From an uncultured Oscillospiraceae bacterium (GTDB lineage Bacteria; Bacillota; Clostridia; Oscillospirales; Oscillospiraceae), in the NCBI GenBank assembly GCA_934646185.1, contig CAKUEH010000004.1, forward strand, positions 62,001 through 126,000: 64,000 nucleotides of DNA, read 5' to 3'. Positions within the stretch are counted from its first letter, which is position 1, and the number at the start of each line of letters is the position of its first letter. The translations under genes and the position numbers were made by a program. Below, one piece after another: positions 1 to 8,266 of the stretch. The notes under the pieces are model-generated. The model searched no databases. It was not told the origin of the DNA and saw only the letters and a program-made list of their open reading frames with translations.

Positions 1-342
1 GGTGATCTGTGGGCGGCGGGTCTGCGTGCCGTCGGGCGCGTAAATTTCAATGACGTCGAAGCGCGGCTGCAGCGGCGTTTCGTGCTGGGATAAGTACAAA
101 AGCGCGGTCGTGCGCAGGCGCTGCTGCTTGTGCGCGTCGACAAATTCCCGCGCGGCGGCAAAATCCGCCGATTTGCGCAGCTTGACCTCGCAGAAGACGA
201 GATACTGCCGGTTCGACGCGATGATGTCGATCTCGCCGAGCCGTGTGCGGTAATTCATGGCCTCGATGCGGTAGCGCTTTCCGCGCAGATACTCCGCGGC
301 CAGCGCCTCGCCCCACGGGCCGGACAGATCACGCTTTCTCAT
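1..342 (-). CDS. yraN: YraN/UPF0102 family nuclease-like protein (partial, runs off left edge)
   Basis: The first 114 codons of a YraN-family gene are visible; its 3' end lies outside the window. The family has a restriction-endonuclease-like fold and its cellular role is poorly defined. Visible core residues are GE at 11-12, GEID at 36-39 and EVK at 52-54, the usual acidic/lysine nuclease arrangement. The ATG at 342 lies within the last codons of rnhB (14-bp overlap), so it is the last visible gene of the lepB-ylqF-rnhB-yraN operon, an order common in Firmicutes. Confidence 0.85.
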   Translation of the reverse strand, partial: MRKRDLSGPWGEALAAEYLRGKRYRIEAMNYRTRLGEIDIIASNRQYLVFCEVKLRKSADFAAAREFVDAHKQQRLRTTALLYLSQHETPLQPRFDVIEIYAPDGTQTRRPQIT

Positions 343-952
343 AAAATTTTCTCAGGAACGACTGCCGGTGGATGGGGCAGGGCCCAAACTCCCGCAGCGC
401 CTCGTAGTGCCGCTTTGTGCCGTAGCCCTTGTGGACAGCGAAGCCGTACTGCGGGTACTGCGCGTCGTATTCCTCCATCAGCCGGTCCCGCGTGACCTTT
501 GCCAGGATCGAGGCCGCCGCGATGGAGGCGGACAGGCTGTCGCCCTTGACGATCGTCCGGATGGGCAGACCGAAGTCCTTTGCCCGGTTGCCGTCGATGA
601 GCGCAAGCTCCGGCTGCGGGGAGAGCTGCTGCATGGCGCGCTCCATGGCGAGGAACGTCGCCTGCAGGATGTTAATCTCGTCGATCTCCTGCTCGCTCGC
701 GAACGCGATGCCGTAAGTGACAGCCTGCGCGGTAATGACGTCATACAGCTCCCGGCGCTTTTTGTCCGTGAGCTTTTTCGAGTCGTTGAGGCCCGGAATT
801 TCGAGCTCCGGCGGCAGAATGACCGCCGCCGCGCACACCGGCCCGGCCAGCGGGCCGCGCCCGGCTTCATCCACGCCGCACACCAGCTTCACGCCCGCGT
901 CAAACGCTTCGCGTTCATATTGCCAGAGATCGATCGGTGCTTCCTGCCTCAT
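329..952 (-). CDS. rnhB: Ribonuclease HII
   Basis: Cytoplasmic RNase HII cleaves the RNA strand of RNA-DNA hybrids and starts removal of misincorporated ribonucleotides. The 207-residue protein has the expected length. It shows the catalytic GVDEAGRGPLAGPV block (D28, E29), the LIDGN segment (D120), and the KGD and AKVTRD segments near residues 138 and 156 that complete the acidic metal site. Its ATG overlaps the ylqF stop by 4 bp and its end overlaps yraN, pointing to translational coupling in one operon. Confidence 0.95.
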   Translation of the reverse strand: MRQEAPIDLWQYEREAFDAGVKLVCGVDEAGRGPLAGPVCAAAVILPPELEIPGLNDSKKLTDKKRRELYDVITAQAVTYGIAFASEQEIDEINILQATFLAMERAMQQLSPQPELALIDGNRAKDFGLPIRTIVKGDSLSASIAAASILAKVTRDRLMEEYDAQYPQYGFAVHKGYGTKRHYEALREFGPCPIHRQSFLRKFYEKA

Positions 953-1836
953 GATATGTCCTCCGGACTCTCGAGCGTCAGCCTGCCGAGCTTGCCGCTC
1001 CGGTAATCGTCCATGAGCGCCTTTGCCATGCGCTCGGTGTTGACCTCGCCGCCGGAGACGAGATAGCCGCGCTTTCTCCCGGCCAGCTGCAAAAGCTCGT
1101 ATCCGTCTGCGTCTTCGGGCGCTTCGAGCTTATAGCGCTCAGAAAGCGTCTGCGGATAAAACTTCGCCAGCAGCGCGATAAAATGGCAGGCCAGCGTCTC
1201 GGTATCGACGACGTCCTCCTTGACGGCGCCCGTGTAGGCAAGGCGCATGCCGGCCTCCGGGTCTTCGAACTTCGGCCACAGAATGCCCGGCGTGTCCAGA
1301 AGCAGCAGCCCCTGGTCGACCGTGATCCACTGCTTGCCGCGCGTGACGCCGGGGCGGTTTTCGGCCTTCGCGCCCTTGCGCCCGGCGATCTGGTTGATGA
1401 ATGTTGATTTCCCTACGTTCGGAATGCCGACGACCATGAGCTTCAATGGCCGGCCCACCTGCCCCTTTTCCGCGTACCGCGCCAGCTTTTCGGCCAGCAG
1501 CGTGCGCACTGCCGGGACGAAGCCGGAAATGCCCTTTTTCGTCTTGCAGTCGGTCTGCAGGACGGCATAGCCCTTTGCCCGGAAATGATCCGCCCATTTT
1601 TTCGTCAGCGCCGGGTCTGCCATGTCGATGCGGTTCAGGACGATCATGCGGGGCTTGCTGCCGCAGATGGCGTCGATGTCCGGGTTGCGGCTGGCGATGG
1701 GGATGCGCGCGTCGAGAATTTCACACATGGCGTCGACAAGCTTCACGTCCTCCTCAATCATCCGGCGCGTCTTGGTCATGTGGCCCGGATACCACTGAAT
1801 ATTCATGGTAGTCTGTTTCGCGTCTTCCTGCTTCAT
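949..1836 (-). CDS. rbgA: Ribosome biogenesis GTPase YlqF/RbgA
   Basis: This circularly permuted GTPase assists late 50S subunit assembly in Firmicutes. The permuted order is visible: G4-like NRID at 68-71 comes before the P-loop GIPNVGKST (137-145), then the G2-like PGVTRG and G3 DTPG (181-184). The C-terminal 100 residues fit the RNA-binding ANTAR-like domain of the family. A second ATG at 1806 gives the more familiar N-terminus. I keep 1836 because GGAG lies about 9 bp upstream of it and it forms an ATGA overlap with lepB. Confidence 0.95.
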   Translation of the reverse strand: MKQEDAKQTTMNIQWYPGHMTKTRRMIEEDVKLVDAMCEILDARIPIASRNPDIDAICGSKPRMIVLNRIDMADPALTKKWADHFRAKGYAVLQTDCKTKKGISGFVPAVRTLLAEKLARYAEKGQVGRPLKLMVVGIPNVGKSTFINQIAGRKGAKAENRPGVTRGKQWITVDQGLLLLDTPGILWPKFEDPEAGMRLAYTGAVKEDVVDTETLACHFIALLAKFYPQTLSERYKLEAPEDADGYELLQLAGRKRGYLVSGGEVNTERMAKALMDDYRSGKLGRLTLESPEDIS

Positions 1837-2498
1837 GATACCGCTCCGAATCTGTGCCAGCTGCGTCCGCCGGTCACGGCCCCAAATTCATTCGTCTGCC
1901 GCCCGGGGAAGATCACAAGCAGGACCTTTCCCAGAACCGCCTCTTTTTTGACGCAGCCGACGTCGGAGAACCGGCTGTCCTCTGAGTGGTTGCGGTTGTC
2001 GCCCATGACGAACAGCTCGCCCTCCGGCACCGTGACCGGATAGCTGAGCGCCTTGCCGTATTCGGCGTAGCTCAGATACGTCGGCTCGAACGTATACGGC
2101 TCGTCCAGCGCCTGTCCGTCGACATAGACGATGCCCGCGTTAAAATCAATGTCCACCGTCTGGCCGCCGACCGCGATGACGCGCTTGACCAGCAACTCGT
2201 CGTTTTCGGAAAACGGCGGCGTGTACAGCACGACGATATCGCCCTGCTTTGCGTCCCGGTAGAGGAAATTGCTCTCCAGCACCAGATAGTCCTTGTCGAC
2301 GAGCGTGGGGTACATCGAGCTGCCGCTCACGCCGTTCAGACGGAAAAAGAATACGAAGACCAGCGTAATGACCGCCAGCATCCGCACCAGATCGAACAGG
2401 CTCAGATACGCCTCGTAGCCCTTGGGCAGCGGCTGCTTCTCCGGCTTTTCAGACGTTTCCGGCGACTGCTCCTGCAAATTCCTGTTTTCCTGCTCCAT
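1833..2498 (-). CDS. lepB: Signal peptidase I
   Basis: A membrane-bound serine protease that removes signal peptides from exported proteins. After a charged 35-residue N-terminus there is one membrane segment (about 38-54). Next come the catalytic serine motif GSSMYPTL (S61), the lysine of VKRVIAVGG (K105) and the GDNRNHSEDSR box. Length (221 residues) and single anchor match the short Gram-positive type. It is the first gene of the operon. Many exported proteins in this window (lipoproteins, deacetylases, a secreted serine hydrolase) would need this or lipoprotein signal peptidase. Confidence 0.95.
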   Translation of the reverse strand: MEQENRNLQEQSPETSEKPEKQPLPKGYEAYLSLFDLVRMLAVITLVFVFFFRLNGVSGSSMYPTLVDKDYLVLESNFLYRDAKQGDIVVLYTPPFSENDELLVKRVIAVGGQTVDIDFNAGIVYVDGQALDEPYTFEPTYLSYAEYGKALSYPVTVPEGELFVMGDNRNHSEDSRFSDVGCVKKEAVLGKVLLVIFPGRQTNEFGAVTGGRSWHRFGAVS

Positions 2499-2541
2499 GA
2501 TGAAAGATCCCCCATTTCGGAAGAAGCGTAAAGATGAAATT

Positions 2542-2570
2542 AGTATACACGATTTTCCTTCATAAAGAAA
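2542..2570 (-). promoter_or_regulatory. Probable promoter of the lepB-ylqF-rnhB-yraN operon
   Basis: On the minus strand a good -10 box TATACT (2542-2547) has a poor -35 TTTCTT (2565-2570) at 17 bp. The weak -35 keeps confidence moderate. Confidence 0.4.
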
Positions 2571-2588
2571 GAGGAAAATGACCTTTTC

Positions 2589-2617
2589 TTGCGGCTGGCC
2601 GCCGGGTGTGCTATACT
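2589..2617 (+). promoter_or_regulatory. Sigma-A-type promoter of the two-component operon
   Basis: TTGCGG (2589-2594), 17-bp spacer, TATACT (2612-2617), with an extended TGC directly before the -10 box. It lies 30 bp upstream of the response regulator start and is back to back with the lepB promoter. Confidence 0.75.
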
Positions 2618-2647
2618 GAGAAAAAAAGAAGCTCAGGAGGCGGACGG

Positions 2648-3319
2648 ATGTACCGTATTTTGCTGGTCGAGGACGACCCCGGCATCGCGCAGGCCGTCTG
2701 CGCGCATCTGCGGCAGTGGGAGCTGGACGCGCGGTGCGTGCAGAATTTCCGCGCCGTCATGGAGGAATTCACGGCCTTTGACCCGCAGCTCGTGCTGCTG
2801 GATATCTCGCTACCGTTTTTCAACGGCTATCACTGGTGTACGCGCATCCGCGCCGTTTCGCGCGTGCCGGTCGTGTTCCTTTCTTCCGCGTCGGAGAACA
2901 TGAATATCGTCATGGCCATGAACATGGGCGCGGACGATTTCATCGCCAAGCCCTTTGATCTGGACGTGCTGACGGCGAAGGTGCAGGCGCTGCTGCGCCG
3001 GACGTATGATTTCGCGCCCGCGGAGCCTGTTTTGTCCCACCGGGGCGCCGTTTTGCAGACGGGCGACCAGTCTTTGCTCGTAAACGGGGAAAAGCTGCCG
3101 CTCAGCAAGAACGAATACCGCATTTTGTGGACGCTGCTGAAGGAAACGGGACGGATCGTCAGCCGTGAGAAGCTCATGGAGGCGCTGTGGCAGACGGACA
3201 GCTTCGTCGACGAGAACACGCTGTCCGTCAACATGGCGCGCCTGCGCAAAAAGCTGGACGGTGCGGGTCTCGCGGGCTTTATCACAACGCGCGTCGGCGC
3301 GGGCTATCTGGTGGAGTGA
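2648..3319 (+). CDS. OmpR/BceR-type response regulator
   Basis: DNA-binding response regulator of 223 residues: a receiver domain (1-115) with acidic pocket at residues 8-10, phospho-acceptor D52 (LLDISLP) and conserved K101 (KPF), then an OmpR-type winged helix (about 130-222). The start at 2648 is chosen because AGGAGG lies 7 bp upstream; a longer frame opening at 2606 has no such site. The kinase gene follows after 2 bp. The overall pattern resembles BceR/GraR regulators of antimicrobial-peptide responses, but no BceAB transporter is adjacent, so the stimulus is unknown. Confidence 0.88.
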   Translation: MYRILLVEDDPGIAQAVCAHLRQWELDARCVQNFRAVMEEFTAFDPQLVLLDISLPFFNGYHWCTRIRAVSRVPVVFLSSASENMNIVMAMNMGADDFIAKPFDLDVLTAKVQALLRRTYDFAPAEPVLSHRGAVLQTGDQSLLVNGEKLPLSKNEYRILWTLLKETGRIVSREKLMEALWQTDSFVDENTLSVNMARLRKKLDGAGLAGFITTRVGAGYLVE

Positions 3320-3321
3320 GT

Positions 3322-4305
3322 ATGCGGCTGTTTTTACAATATCTGCGCGGGAAGGCGGGGAAGCTCGCCGCGTTTTTCCTGTTCGCGGCCATTTTTATCG
3401 CGTCGTTCGCGCTGTACCATCTGCCGCTGGCGGCGGTGTGGTATCCGTCGGCGCTGTGCCTGGCGCTGGGGCTCGCGGTTCTGCTGCTGGATTTCCGGCG
3501 GGTCAAGCGGCGGCACGAGACGCTGCGGCTGATCCTCCGCCAGCTGCCCACGCTTCCCGAGACGCTCCCGGCGGCGCACGCCGTCCCGGAGGAGGACTAC
3601 CGCGCACTGGTGCAGGCGCTGTGTACGCAGCAGCAGGCGCTCGAGACGCGCATGAGCGCGCAGTATCAGGACATGCTCGACTATTATACGCTCTGGGCCC
3701 ACCAGATCAAAACGCCCATCGCGTCCATGCGCTTATGCCTGCAGCAGGAGGACACGCCGCAGGCGAGGCGTCTTTTGCAGGAGCTCTCCCGCGCCGAGCA
3801 GTATGTCGAGATGGTCATGGTCTATCTGCGCCTGAATGGCGGCAGCGATCTTGTCCTGCGTGAATGTGAGCTGGACGGGATCGTCCGCCGCGCCGTGCGC
3901 CGGTTCGCGGGGGAATTCATCGGCAGAAAGCTGAAGCTCTGCTACGAGCCGCTGCACGCATCGTGCGTGACGGATGAAAAATGGCTGCTGTTCGTGGTGG
4001 AGCAGGTTCTGTCCAACGCGCTCAAGTATACGCGCGCGGGCACGATCACCATCGAGCTCGAAGCGCCCAAAACGCTCGTCGTCCGCGACACCGGCATCGG
4101 CATCGCGCCGGAGGATCTGCCGCGCATCTTCGAAAAGGGTTACACCGGCTACAACGGCCGCAGCGACCAGAAGGCCAGCGGTCTGGGCCTGTATCTCTGC
4201 CGGACGATCTGCAGACGGCTCGGCCACACCATCACCGCTTCCTCCGTCCCCGACCACGGCACCGCCGTCCGCATCGCGCTGGACCAGCGTCAGGTGCGGG
4301 AGTAG
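3322..4305 (+). CDS. Intramembrane-sensing (BceS-like) sensor histidine kinase
   Basis: A 327-residue membrane kinase partnered with the preceding regulator. Two membrane helices (about 14-32 and 38-57) are separated by only a few extracellular residues, the layout of intramembrane-sensing kinases such as BceS. The phospho-accepting histidine is H127 in WAHQIKTP. The N-box (EQVLSNALKYT), G1 (DTGIGI) and G2 (GLGLYL) ATP-binding motifs are all present, so it should be active. A strong terminator follows, making this a two-gene operon. BceS kinases usually sense through a BceAB-type ABC transporter, which is missing here. Confidence 0.88.
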   Translation: MRLFLQYLRGKAGKLAAFFLFAAIFIASFALYHLPLAAVWYPSALCLALGLAVLLLDFRRVKRRHETLRLILRQLPTLPETLPAAHAVPEEDYRALVQALCTQQQALETRMSAQYQDMLDYYTLWAHQIKTPIASMRLCLQQEDTPQARRLLQELSRAEQYVEMVMVYLRLNGGSDLVLRECELDGIVRRAVRRFAGEFIGRKLKLCYEPLHASCVTDEKWLLFVVEQVLSNALKYTRAGTITIELEAPKTLVVRDTGIGIAPEDLPRIFEKGYTGYNGRSDQKASGLGLYLCRTICRRLGHTITASSVPDHGTAVRIALDQRQVRE

Positions 4306-4321
4306 CACAGCAGACAAAAGT

Positions 4322-4364
4322 CCGCCCTTCTTCGTGCCGCGGCACAAAGAAGGGCGGGTTTCTG
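4322..4364 (+). terminator. Rho-independent terminator after the kinase gene
   Basis: An 11-bp stem (4322-4332 with 4347-4357) is topped by a palindromic GTGCCGCGGCAC and followed by a short T-rich tract. It lies 17 bp past the kinase stop. Confidence 0.8.
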
Positions 4365-4399
4365 TATCATCGCTTCGGCCTCCGTCTGCGCGCGGGCGC

Positions 4400-4987
4400 T
4401 CAGTCCTGCGCGGGGGGATCGTCGGGATCCGGGAAATAGGTCGCCATGCGGGGGTTATTCTCGACCGTGTCCGGGTCGATGCCCTTTGCGGCGCACCACT
4501 TGAAAAACGCCTTGCTGAGAAACGCGTTCAGGTTCTGCATGGCGCTGTAGAGGTTGATTTCCTCGTCCGCGACAAACAGGATCGTGTTCACGCCGCCGCG
4601 CGTGAGCAGACTCCGCTGACCCTTGATCTGGCTGTAGCGGAATTCCTTTTTTCCGTGGCCCCACGCCTTATAGAGAAAGCCCTCGTCGTCATAGTAGATG
4701 ACGACGGAAAAATAGGTACACAGCAAAATCACGCCGAATAGGATCGCCACGATGCTGCCGATGAGAAACAGCACATCGGATTTTTCCGGCAGCAGCTTCA
4801 CGAGCATCGCCGCGCCCGCGAAGGTCAGAATCACGCCGATCACCGCGCTCCTTCGCGGCGGGCGGACGACCTGTTTGCTCTTTTCCAGCCGCGATTTCGG
4901 GAAGATCAGCTTAAACAGTGTGTCGATCAGGAAGCAGACAAGAAACACCGCCGCGCAGACGATCAGGACAAAGAGGTATTTGTTCAT
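4400..4987 (-). CDS. Membrane protein of unknown function
   Basis: I do not recognise this family. The 195-residue protein has an N-terminal membrane helix (about 4-22), a basic stretch, two more membrane helices (about 46-65 and 70-95), then a soluble 100-residue C-terminal part. That part has alternating hydrophobic strands (VVIYYDDEGFLYKAW onward) resembling a bacterial PH-like fold, and a proline/aspartate-rich tail. It overlaps the end of the 5-formyl-THF cyclo-ligase gene by 4 bp (ATGA), so the two are co-translated. No catalytic motif is visible. Confidence 0.7.
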   Translation of the reverse strand: MNKYLFVLIVCAAVFLVCFLIDTLFKLIFPKSRLEKSKQVVRPPRRSAVIGVILTFAGAAMLVKLLPEKSDVLFLIGSIVAILFGVILLCTYFSVVIYYDDEGFLYKAWGHGKKEFRYSQIKGQRSLLTRGGVNTILFVADEEINLYSAMQNLNAFLSKAFFKWCAAKGIDPDTVENNPRMATYFPDPDDPPAQD

Positions 4988-5538
4988 GCGTCTTCCTCCC
5001 CGGCCGGTGCGGAAATGACATACTGCACCGGGATATCAAATTCGTCCGTGTCCAGATGGTCGAACATCTGGAACCCATAGCACAGCGCCAACGTCACATG
5101 CTTCGGGTGCGCGGCGAGATATTTGTCGTAAAAGCCCCCGCCGTAGCCGCAGCGGCGCCCCTCCGGGTCAAAGGCGAGGCCCGGCATGAGCACGAGCGCC
5201 GTCTCGTCGTCCGCCTCCGGCCCGTCCGCGATGGGCTCCGGGATATTGTACGCGCCCAGCGCGACGGCGGACAGATCGTCCAGCCATAAAAACTTCATCT
5301 CGTCTCCGAACACCTTCGGGACGGCCACACGCTTGCCGTCCTGCTGCGCCCGGCGCAGAATGGCCGCCGTGCGCACCTCCTGATTGTAGGACAGATAGCC
5401 GTACAGGCTCTTCGCGGCCTGATAGGCCGGGTGCGCAAGCAGCTTTTCAGCCAAAAGGGCGCTGGCCGCTTCCACCTGCGCGGGGGTCATGGCGCGTTTT
5501 TTCGCGCGGATGAACGCGCGGAGATCCTTTTTCTCCAT
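4984..5538 (-). CDS. 5-formyltetrahydrofolate cyclo-ligase
   Basis: Converts 5-formyl-THF to 5,10-methenyl-THF with ATP, returning a storage folate to one-carbon metabolism in the cytoplasm. The signature GYGGGFYDKY is at residues 131-140, the basic N-terminal RAKKRAM segment at 11-17, and the 184-residue length is typical. I start at 5538 because GGGAGG lies about 8 bp upstream; a longer frame to 5565 has no such site. The next gene (unknown membrane protein) overlaps its stop. Confidence 0.92.
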   Translation of the reverse strand: MEKKDLRAFIRAKKRAMTPAQVEAASALLAEKLLAHPAYQAAKSLYGYLSYNQEVRTAAILRRAQQDGKRVAVPKVFGDEMKFLWLDDLSAVALGAYNIPEPIADGPEADDETALVLMPGLAFDPEGRRCGYGGGFYDKYLAAHPKHVTLALCYGFQMFDHLDTDEFDIPVQYVISAPAGEEDA

Positions 5539-5607
5539 ATGGATGCCTCCCGGGGAGCCTGCCACAGGGCAGGTTTTTTCTCATTTTACCCCGGAATGCG
5601 CCCCGCG

Positions 5608-6300
5608 TCAACCGTCCAGCGGCGGAAAGCCGGTATAGACCTCGCCGGGCAGAAGCGCCGTGCCGCGCAGCGCGGCCAGCTCCGAGACGGTGCAGAACGT
5701 GTAGCCCTGCGCCTGCAGCCGGTCGACGGCCTGCAGCGCGCACGTGACCGAATGCGCCGACAGATCGTGCATGAGGATGATCCTGCCGTCGTGCGCCTCG
5801 GACAGAACCGTCGGCAGAACGCCGTCCCACGCGGCCTCGTTCCAGTCGCACGGGTCGACCGACCACAAAATGACCGACAGTCCCGCGTCTCCCGCCGCCT
5901 TTAAAAGCGTATCGCCGTAAAGCCCGCCGGGCGGCCGGAACAGCCGCGCCCGCACGCCGCAGGCGTCTTCCACGGCTTTTGCGCAGCCGGTCAGATCGCG
6001 CAGCGCCGTTCCATAGTCCATCTTCTGCATATAATCGTGGTTGCTGCTGTGCAGGCCGATCTCATGGCCGGCTGCGGCGATGTGCGAAAGCGTGTCCGGG
6101 AATTCCGCGATCCGGTAGCCGCAGACAAAGAACGTTGCGTGTACCTGCCGCTCGGCCAGTCCCTCCAGCAGCCGCTCGGTCAGCTCGCCGGACGGCCCGT
6201 CGTCAAATGTCAGCGCAAGATATTGCTGCGGCGCGGCCTCCGCGCGCAGGGGCTTTGCCAGCAGCGCCAGCGCCGCAAGCAGGCAGAACAGTTTTTTCAT
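5608..6300 (-). CDS. Secreted polysaccharide deacetylase (NodB domain)
   Basis: A carbohydrate esterase family 4 enzyme that removes acetyl groups from surface or peptidoglycan N-acetyl sugars. A signal peptide (1-20) precedes a NodB domain with TFDDGP (31-36), the metal-binding HSSNH (H84, H88), RPPGGLYG, the WSVDPCDW segment and IILMHD. All metal and catalytic residues look intact. At 230 residues it is essentially a bare catalytic domain. A second deacetylase at 17333-18124 has the PdaA motif instead, so this copy more likely acts on vegetative wall glycans; its substrate is inferred. Confidence 0.88.
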   Translation of the reverse strand: MKKLFCLLAALALLAKPLRAEAAPQQYLALTFDDGPSGELTERLLEGLAERQVHATFFVCGYRIAEFPDTLSHIAAAGHEIGLHSSNHDYMQKMDYGTALRDLTGCAKAVEDACGVRARLFRPPGGLYGDTLLKAAGDAGLSVILWSVDPCDWNEAAWDGVLPTVLSEAHDGRIILMHDLSAHSVTCALQAVDRLQAQGYTFCTVSELAALRGTALLPGEVYTGFPPLDG

Positions 6301-6362
6301 GGCGCGCTCCTTTCAACCTCTGAAAAATCTTTTGTTAGTATGCGCAAAAGCGATACAGATAT

Positions 6363-6391
6363 TTGACGCTGCGGGCAAAATAGAGTATGAT
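6363..6391 (+). promoter_or_regulatory. Sigma-A-type promoter of prfA
   Basis: TTGACG (6363-6368), 17-bp spacer, TATGAT (6386-6391), 33 bp upstream of the prfA start codon. It is among the best promoters in the window. Confidence 0.8.
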
Positions 6392-6423
6392 AGTTTCAGA
6401 ATACGGATTTTGTGAGGAAGCAT

Positions 6424-7497
6424 ATGCTGGAAAAACTGAAGCTGGTCGAGGCGCGGTATCTCGAAATGGCCGAGCGCGCCGCGCAGCCGGATTTTTATAA
6501 CGACCCGAAGGCCGCGTCGCAGCTGTTAAAGGAGCAGCGGCAGCTCGAGCCCATCATCACGGCCTACCGCGGCTATATCAAAACGACACAGGAGCAGGAA
6601 GACCTGCGCGCCATGCTCTCCGACGGGCTCGACCCTGACATGAAGGCGCTCTGTCAGGAGGAATTTTCCGCGAACAAGAAAAAGCTGGAGGAGCTGGAGC
6701 AGGAGCTGAAAATCCTGCTCCTGCCGCGCGACCCGAACGATGACAAGAGCGTCATCATGGAAATAAGAGGCGGCGTCGGCGGCGAGGAAAGCGCGCTGTT
6801 CGCCCACAGCCTGTACCGGATGTACACAATGTACGCTGAGTCAAAGCGCTGGACGGTCACGCTGTTAAACTATACTGAAACGGAGCTCGGCGGCGTGAAG
6901 GAAGCCGATTTTGAAATTCAGGGCGCGGGCGCGTATTCGAGGCTCAAATTTGAATCCGGCGTCCACCGCGTCCAGCGCGTCCCGGAGACGGAGTCCGGCG
7001 GACGTGTCCACACGTCGACCGCGACGGTCGCGGTGCTCCCCGAAATGGAGCAGGCCGAGGTCGATATCCGGCCCGAGGATATCGAGATGCAGGTCTACCG
7101 CTCGTCCGGCGCAGGCGGCCAGCATATCAACAAGACCAGCTCCGCCGTGCGCCTCATCCACAAGCCGTCCGGCATCGTCGTGGCCTGTCAGGAGGAGCGC
7201 AGTCAGGTGCAGAACCGCGAAAAGTGCATGCAGATGCTGGCCTCCAAGCTCTATCAGATCGAGCGGGAACGCATCGAATCCGCCGTCACGTCCGAGCGCC
7301 GCAGCCAGGTCGGCACCGGCATGCGCAACGAGCGCATCCGCACCTACAACTTCCCGCAGGGCCGCGTCACCGACCACCGCATCGGCCTGACGCTCTATAA
7401 GATCGACGCCATCATGGACGGCGCCCTCGACGAGCTGATCGACGCCCTCGTCACTGCCGATCAGGCCGAAAAGCTGCAAAGCAGCGGAGAAGCGTAA
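6424..7497 (+). CDS. prfA: Peptide chain release factor 1
   Basis: Recognises UAA and UAG stop codons and triggers release of the finished peptide. The 357-residue protein has the GGQ loop (SSGAGGQHINK, 231-233), which enters the peptidyl-transferase centre. PET at 187-189 sits where RF1 carries its P-x-T codon-recognition tripeptide. The ATG at 6424 has GAGGAAG just upstream; a GTG at 6412 in the same frame lacks a site. No prmC (the GGQ methylase often beside prfA) follows here. Confidence 0.96.
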   Translation: MLEKLKLVEARYLEMAERAAQPDFYNDPKAASQLLKEQRQLEPIITAYRGYIKTTQEQEDLRAMLSDGLDPDMKALCQEEFSANKKKLEELEQELKILLLPRDPNDDKSVIMEIRGGVGGEESALFAHSLYRMYTMYAESKRWTVTLLNYTETELGGVKEADFEIQGAGAYSRLKFESGVHRVQRVPETESGGRVHTSTATVAVLPEMEQAEVDIRPEDIEMQVYRSSGAGGQHINKTSSAVRLIHKPSGIVVACQEERSQVQNREKCMQMLASKLYQIERERIESAVTSERRSQVGTGMRNERIRTYNFPQGRVTDHRIGLTLYKIDAIMDGALDELIDALVTADQAEKLQSSGEA

Positions 7498-7528
7498 CCG
7501 ATTTGTTTGAACTTGGGAGGAATGGCAT

Positions 7529-7912
7529 ATGGTATTCTGGTGCATGATGCTGCTGTTTACGCTGATGACCCCGGCCGTGATGATCGGCTTCGGGCGGAGC
7601 TTTTTCAAACGGCCGCCCAGGGATATCAACGCGACGTTCGGCTACCGGACGACGATGTCCATGAAGAATCCGGAAACATGGCAGCTTGCCCACCGTGTCT
7701 GCGGACGGTACTGGTTCATCTGCGGCCTGATCCTGCTGCCGCTGTCTGTGCTCCCGATGCTGCTTGTGCTGAACCGCAGCACGGAAACGATCGGCATGAC
7801 CGGTGTGATCATCGTGTTTATCCAGCTCGTGCCGATGCTCTGCGTGATCATCCCGACCGAGCATGCTCTGCGGAAGCATTTCGATCAGAACGGGAACCGG
7901 ATCAGTGGTTGA
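7529..7912 (+). CDS. SdpI-family small membrane protein
   Basis: A 127-residue membrane protein with three helices (about 3-22, 60-81, 88-109). The family hallmark FGYRTTMSMKN is at residues 37-47, followed by ETWQLAH. SdpI in Bacillus gives immunity to the SdpC toxin, but most family members have no known toxin partner and none is visible here. GGAGG lies about 8 bp before the ATG. It begins 31 bp after prfA and may share its transcript. Confidence 0.78.
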   Translation: MVFWCMMLLFTLMTPAVMIGFGRSFFKRPPRDINATFGYRTTMSMKNPETWQLAHRVCGRYWFICGLILLPLSVLPMLLVLNRSTETIGMTGVIIVFIQLVPMLCVIIPTEHALRKHFDQNGNRISG

Positions 7913-8266
7913 AGCGCCCGTGGTTCTTCCGGACGTTTCCCGCGAAGCTCGGAACAGCTCAAATTTTCGCACAGTCCAAGGCTCCCCTTGGGCACAAGGG
8001 GCCGATTCCCCCTATCAGGGGGAAATGGCCCGAAGGGCCAAAGAGGGTAGGGATGCTGGCCCAACGGGCCTGAGGGGATTCGAACGCCGCAAATTCAGGA
8101 AGCACTCTGATATCTGCAACACATCCCCTCCGTCATTTGCTGACGCAAATGCCACCTCCCCTTACCGCGCGGGGCGCGGCAAGGGGAGGCTTTTGGGGGG
8201 ACTCCGGCGAATCCGTACCAGCCTGCGAATTTGCAAAACATCTCAAACAGCAAGAAGGAACCACAC
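7913..8266. other. 354-bp gap filled by an intergenic repeat
   Basis: No credible gene. Most of the gap is a family B palindromic repeat (separate entry). The last 70 bp include the ribosome site AGAAGGAA of the Sua5 gene. Confidence 0.7.
7978..8194 (+). repeat. Family B intergenic repeat, copy 1
   Basis: Begins AAGGCTCCCCTTGGGCAC and ends with a GGGGAGGCTTTT end. It contains several short hairpins, including CCCCCTATCAGGGGG and the pair GGCCCGAAGGGCC / GGCCCAACGGGCC. It is the reverse complement of most of 33919-34083 and shares its ends with 36765-36921, so it is a dispersed element and not one gene's terminator. Confidence 0.8.
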
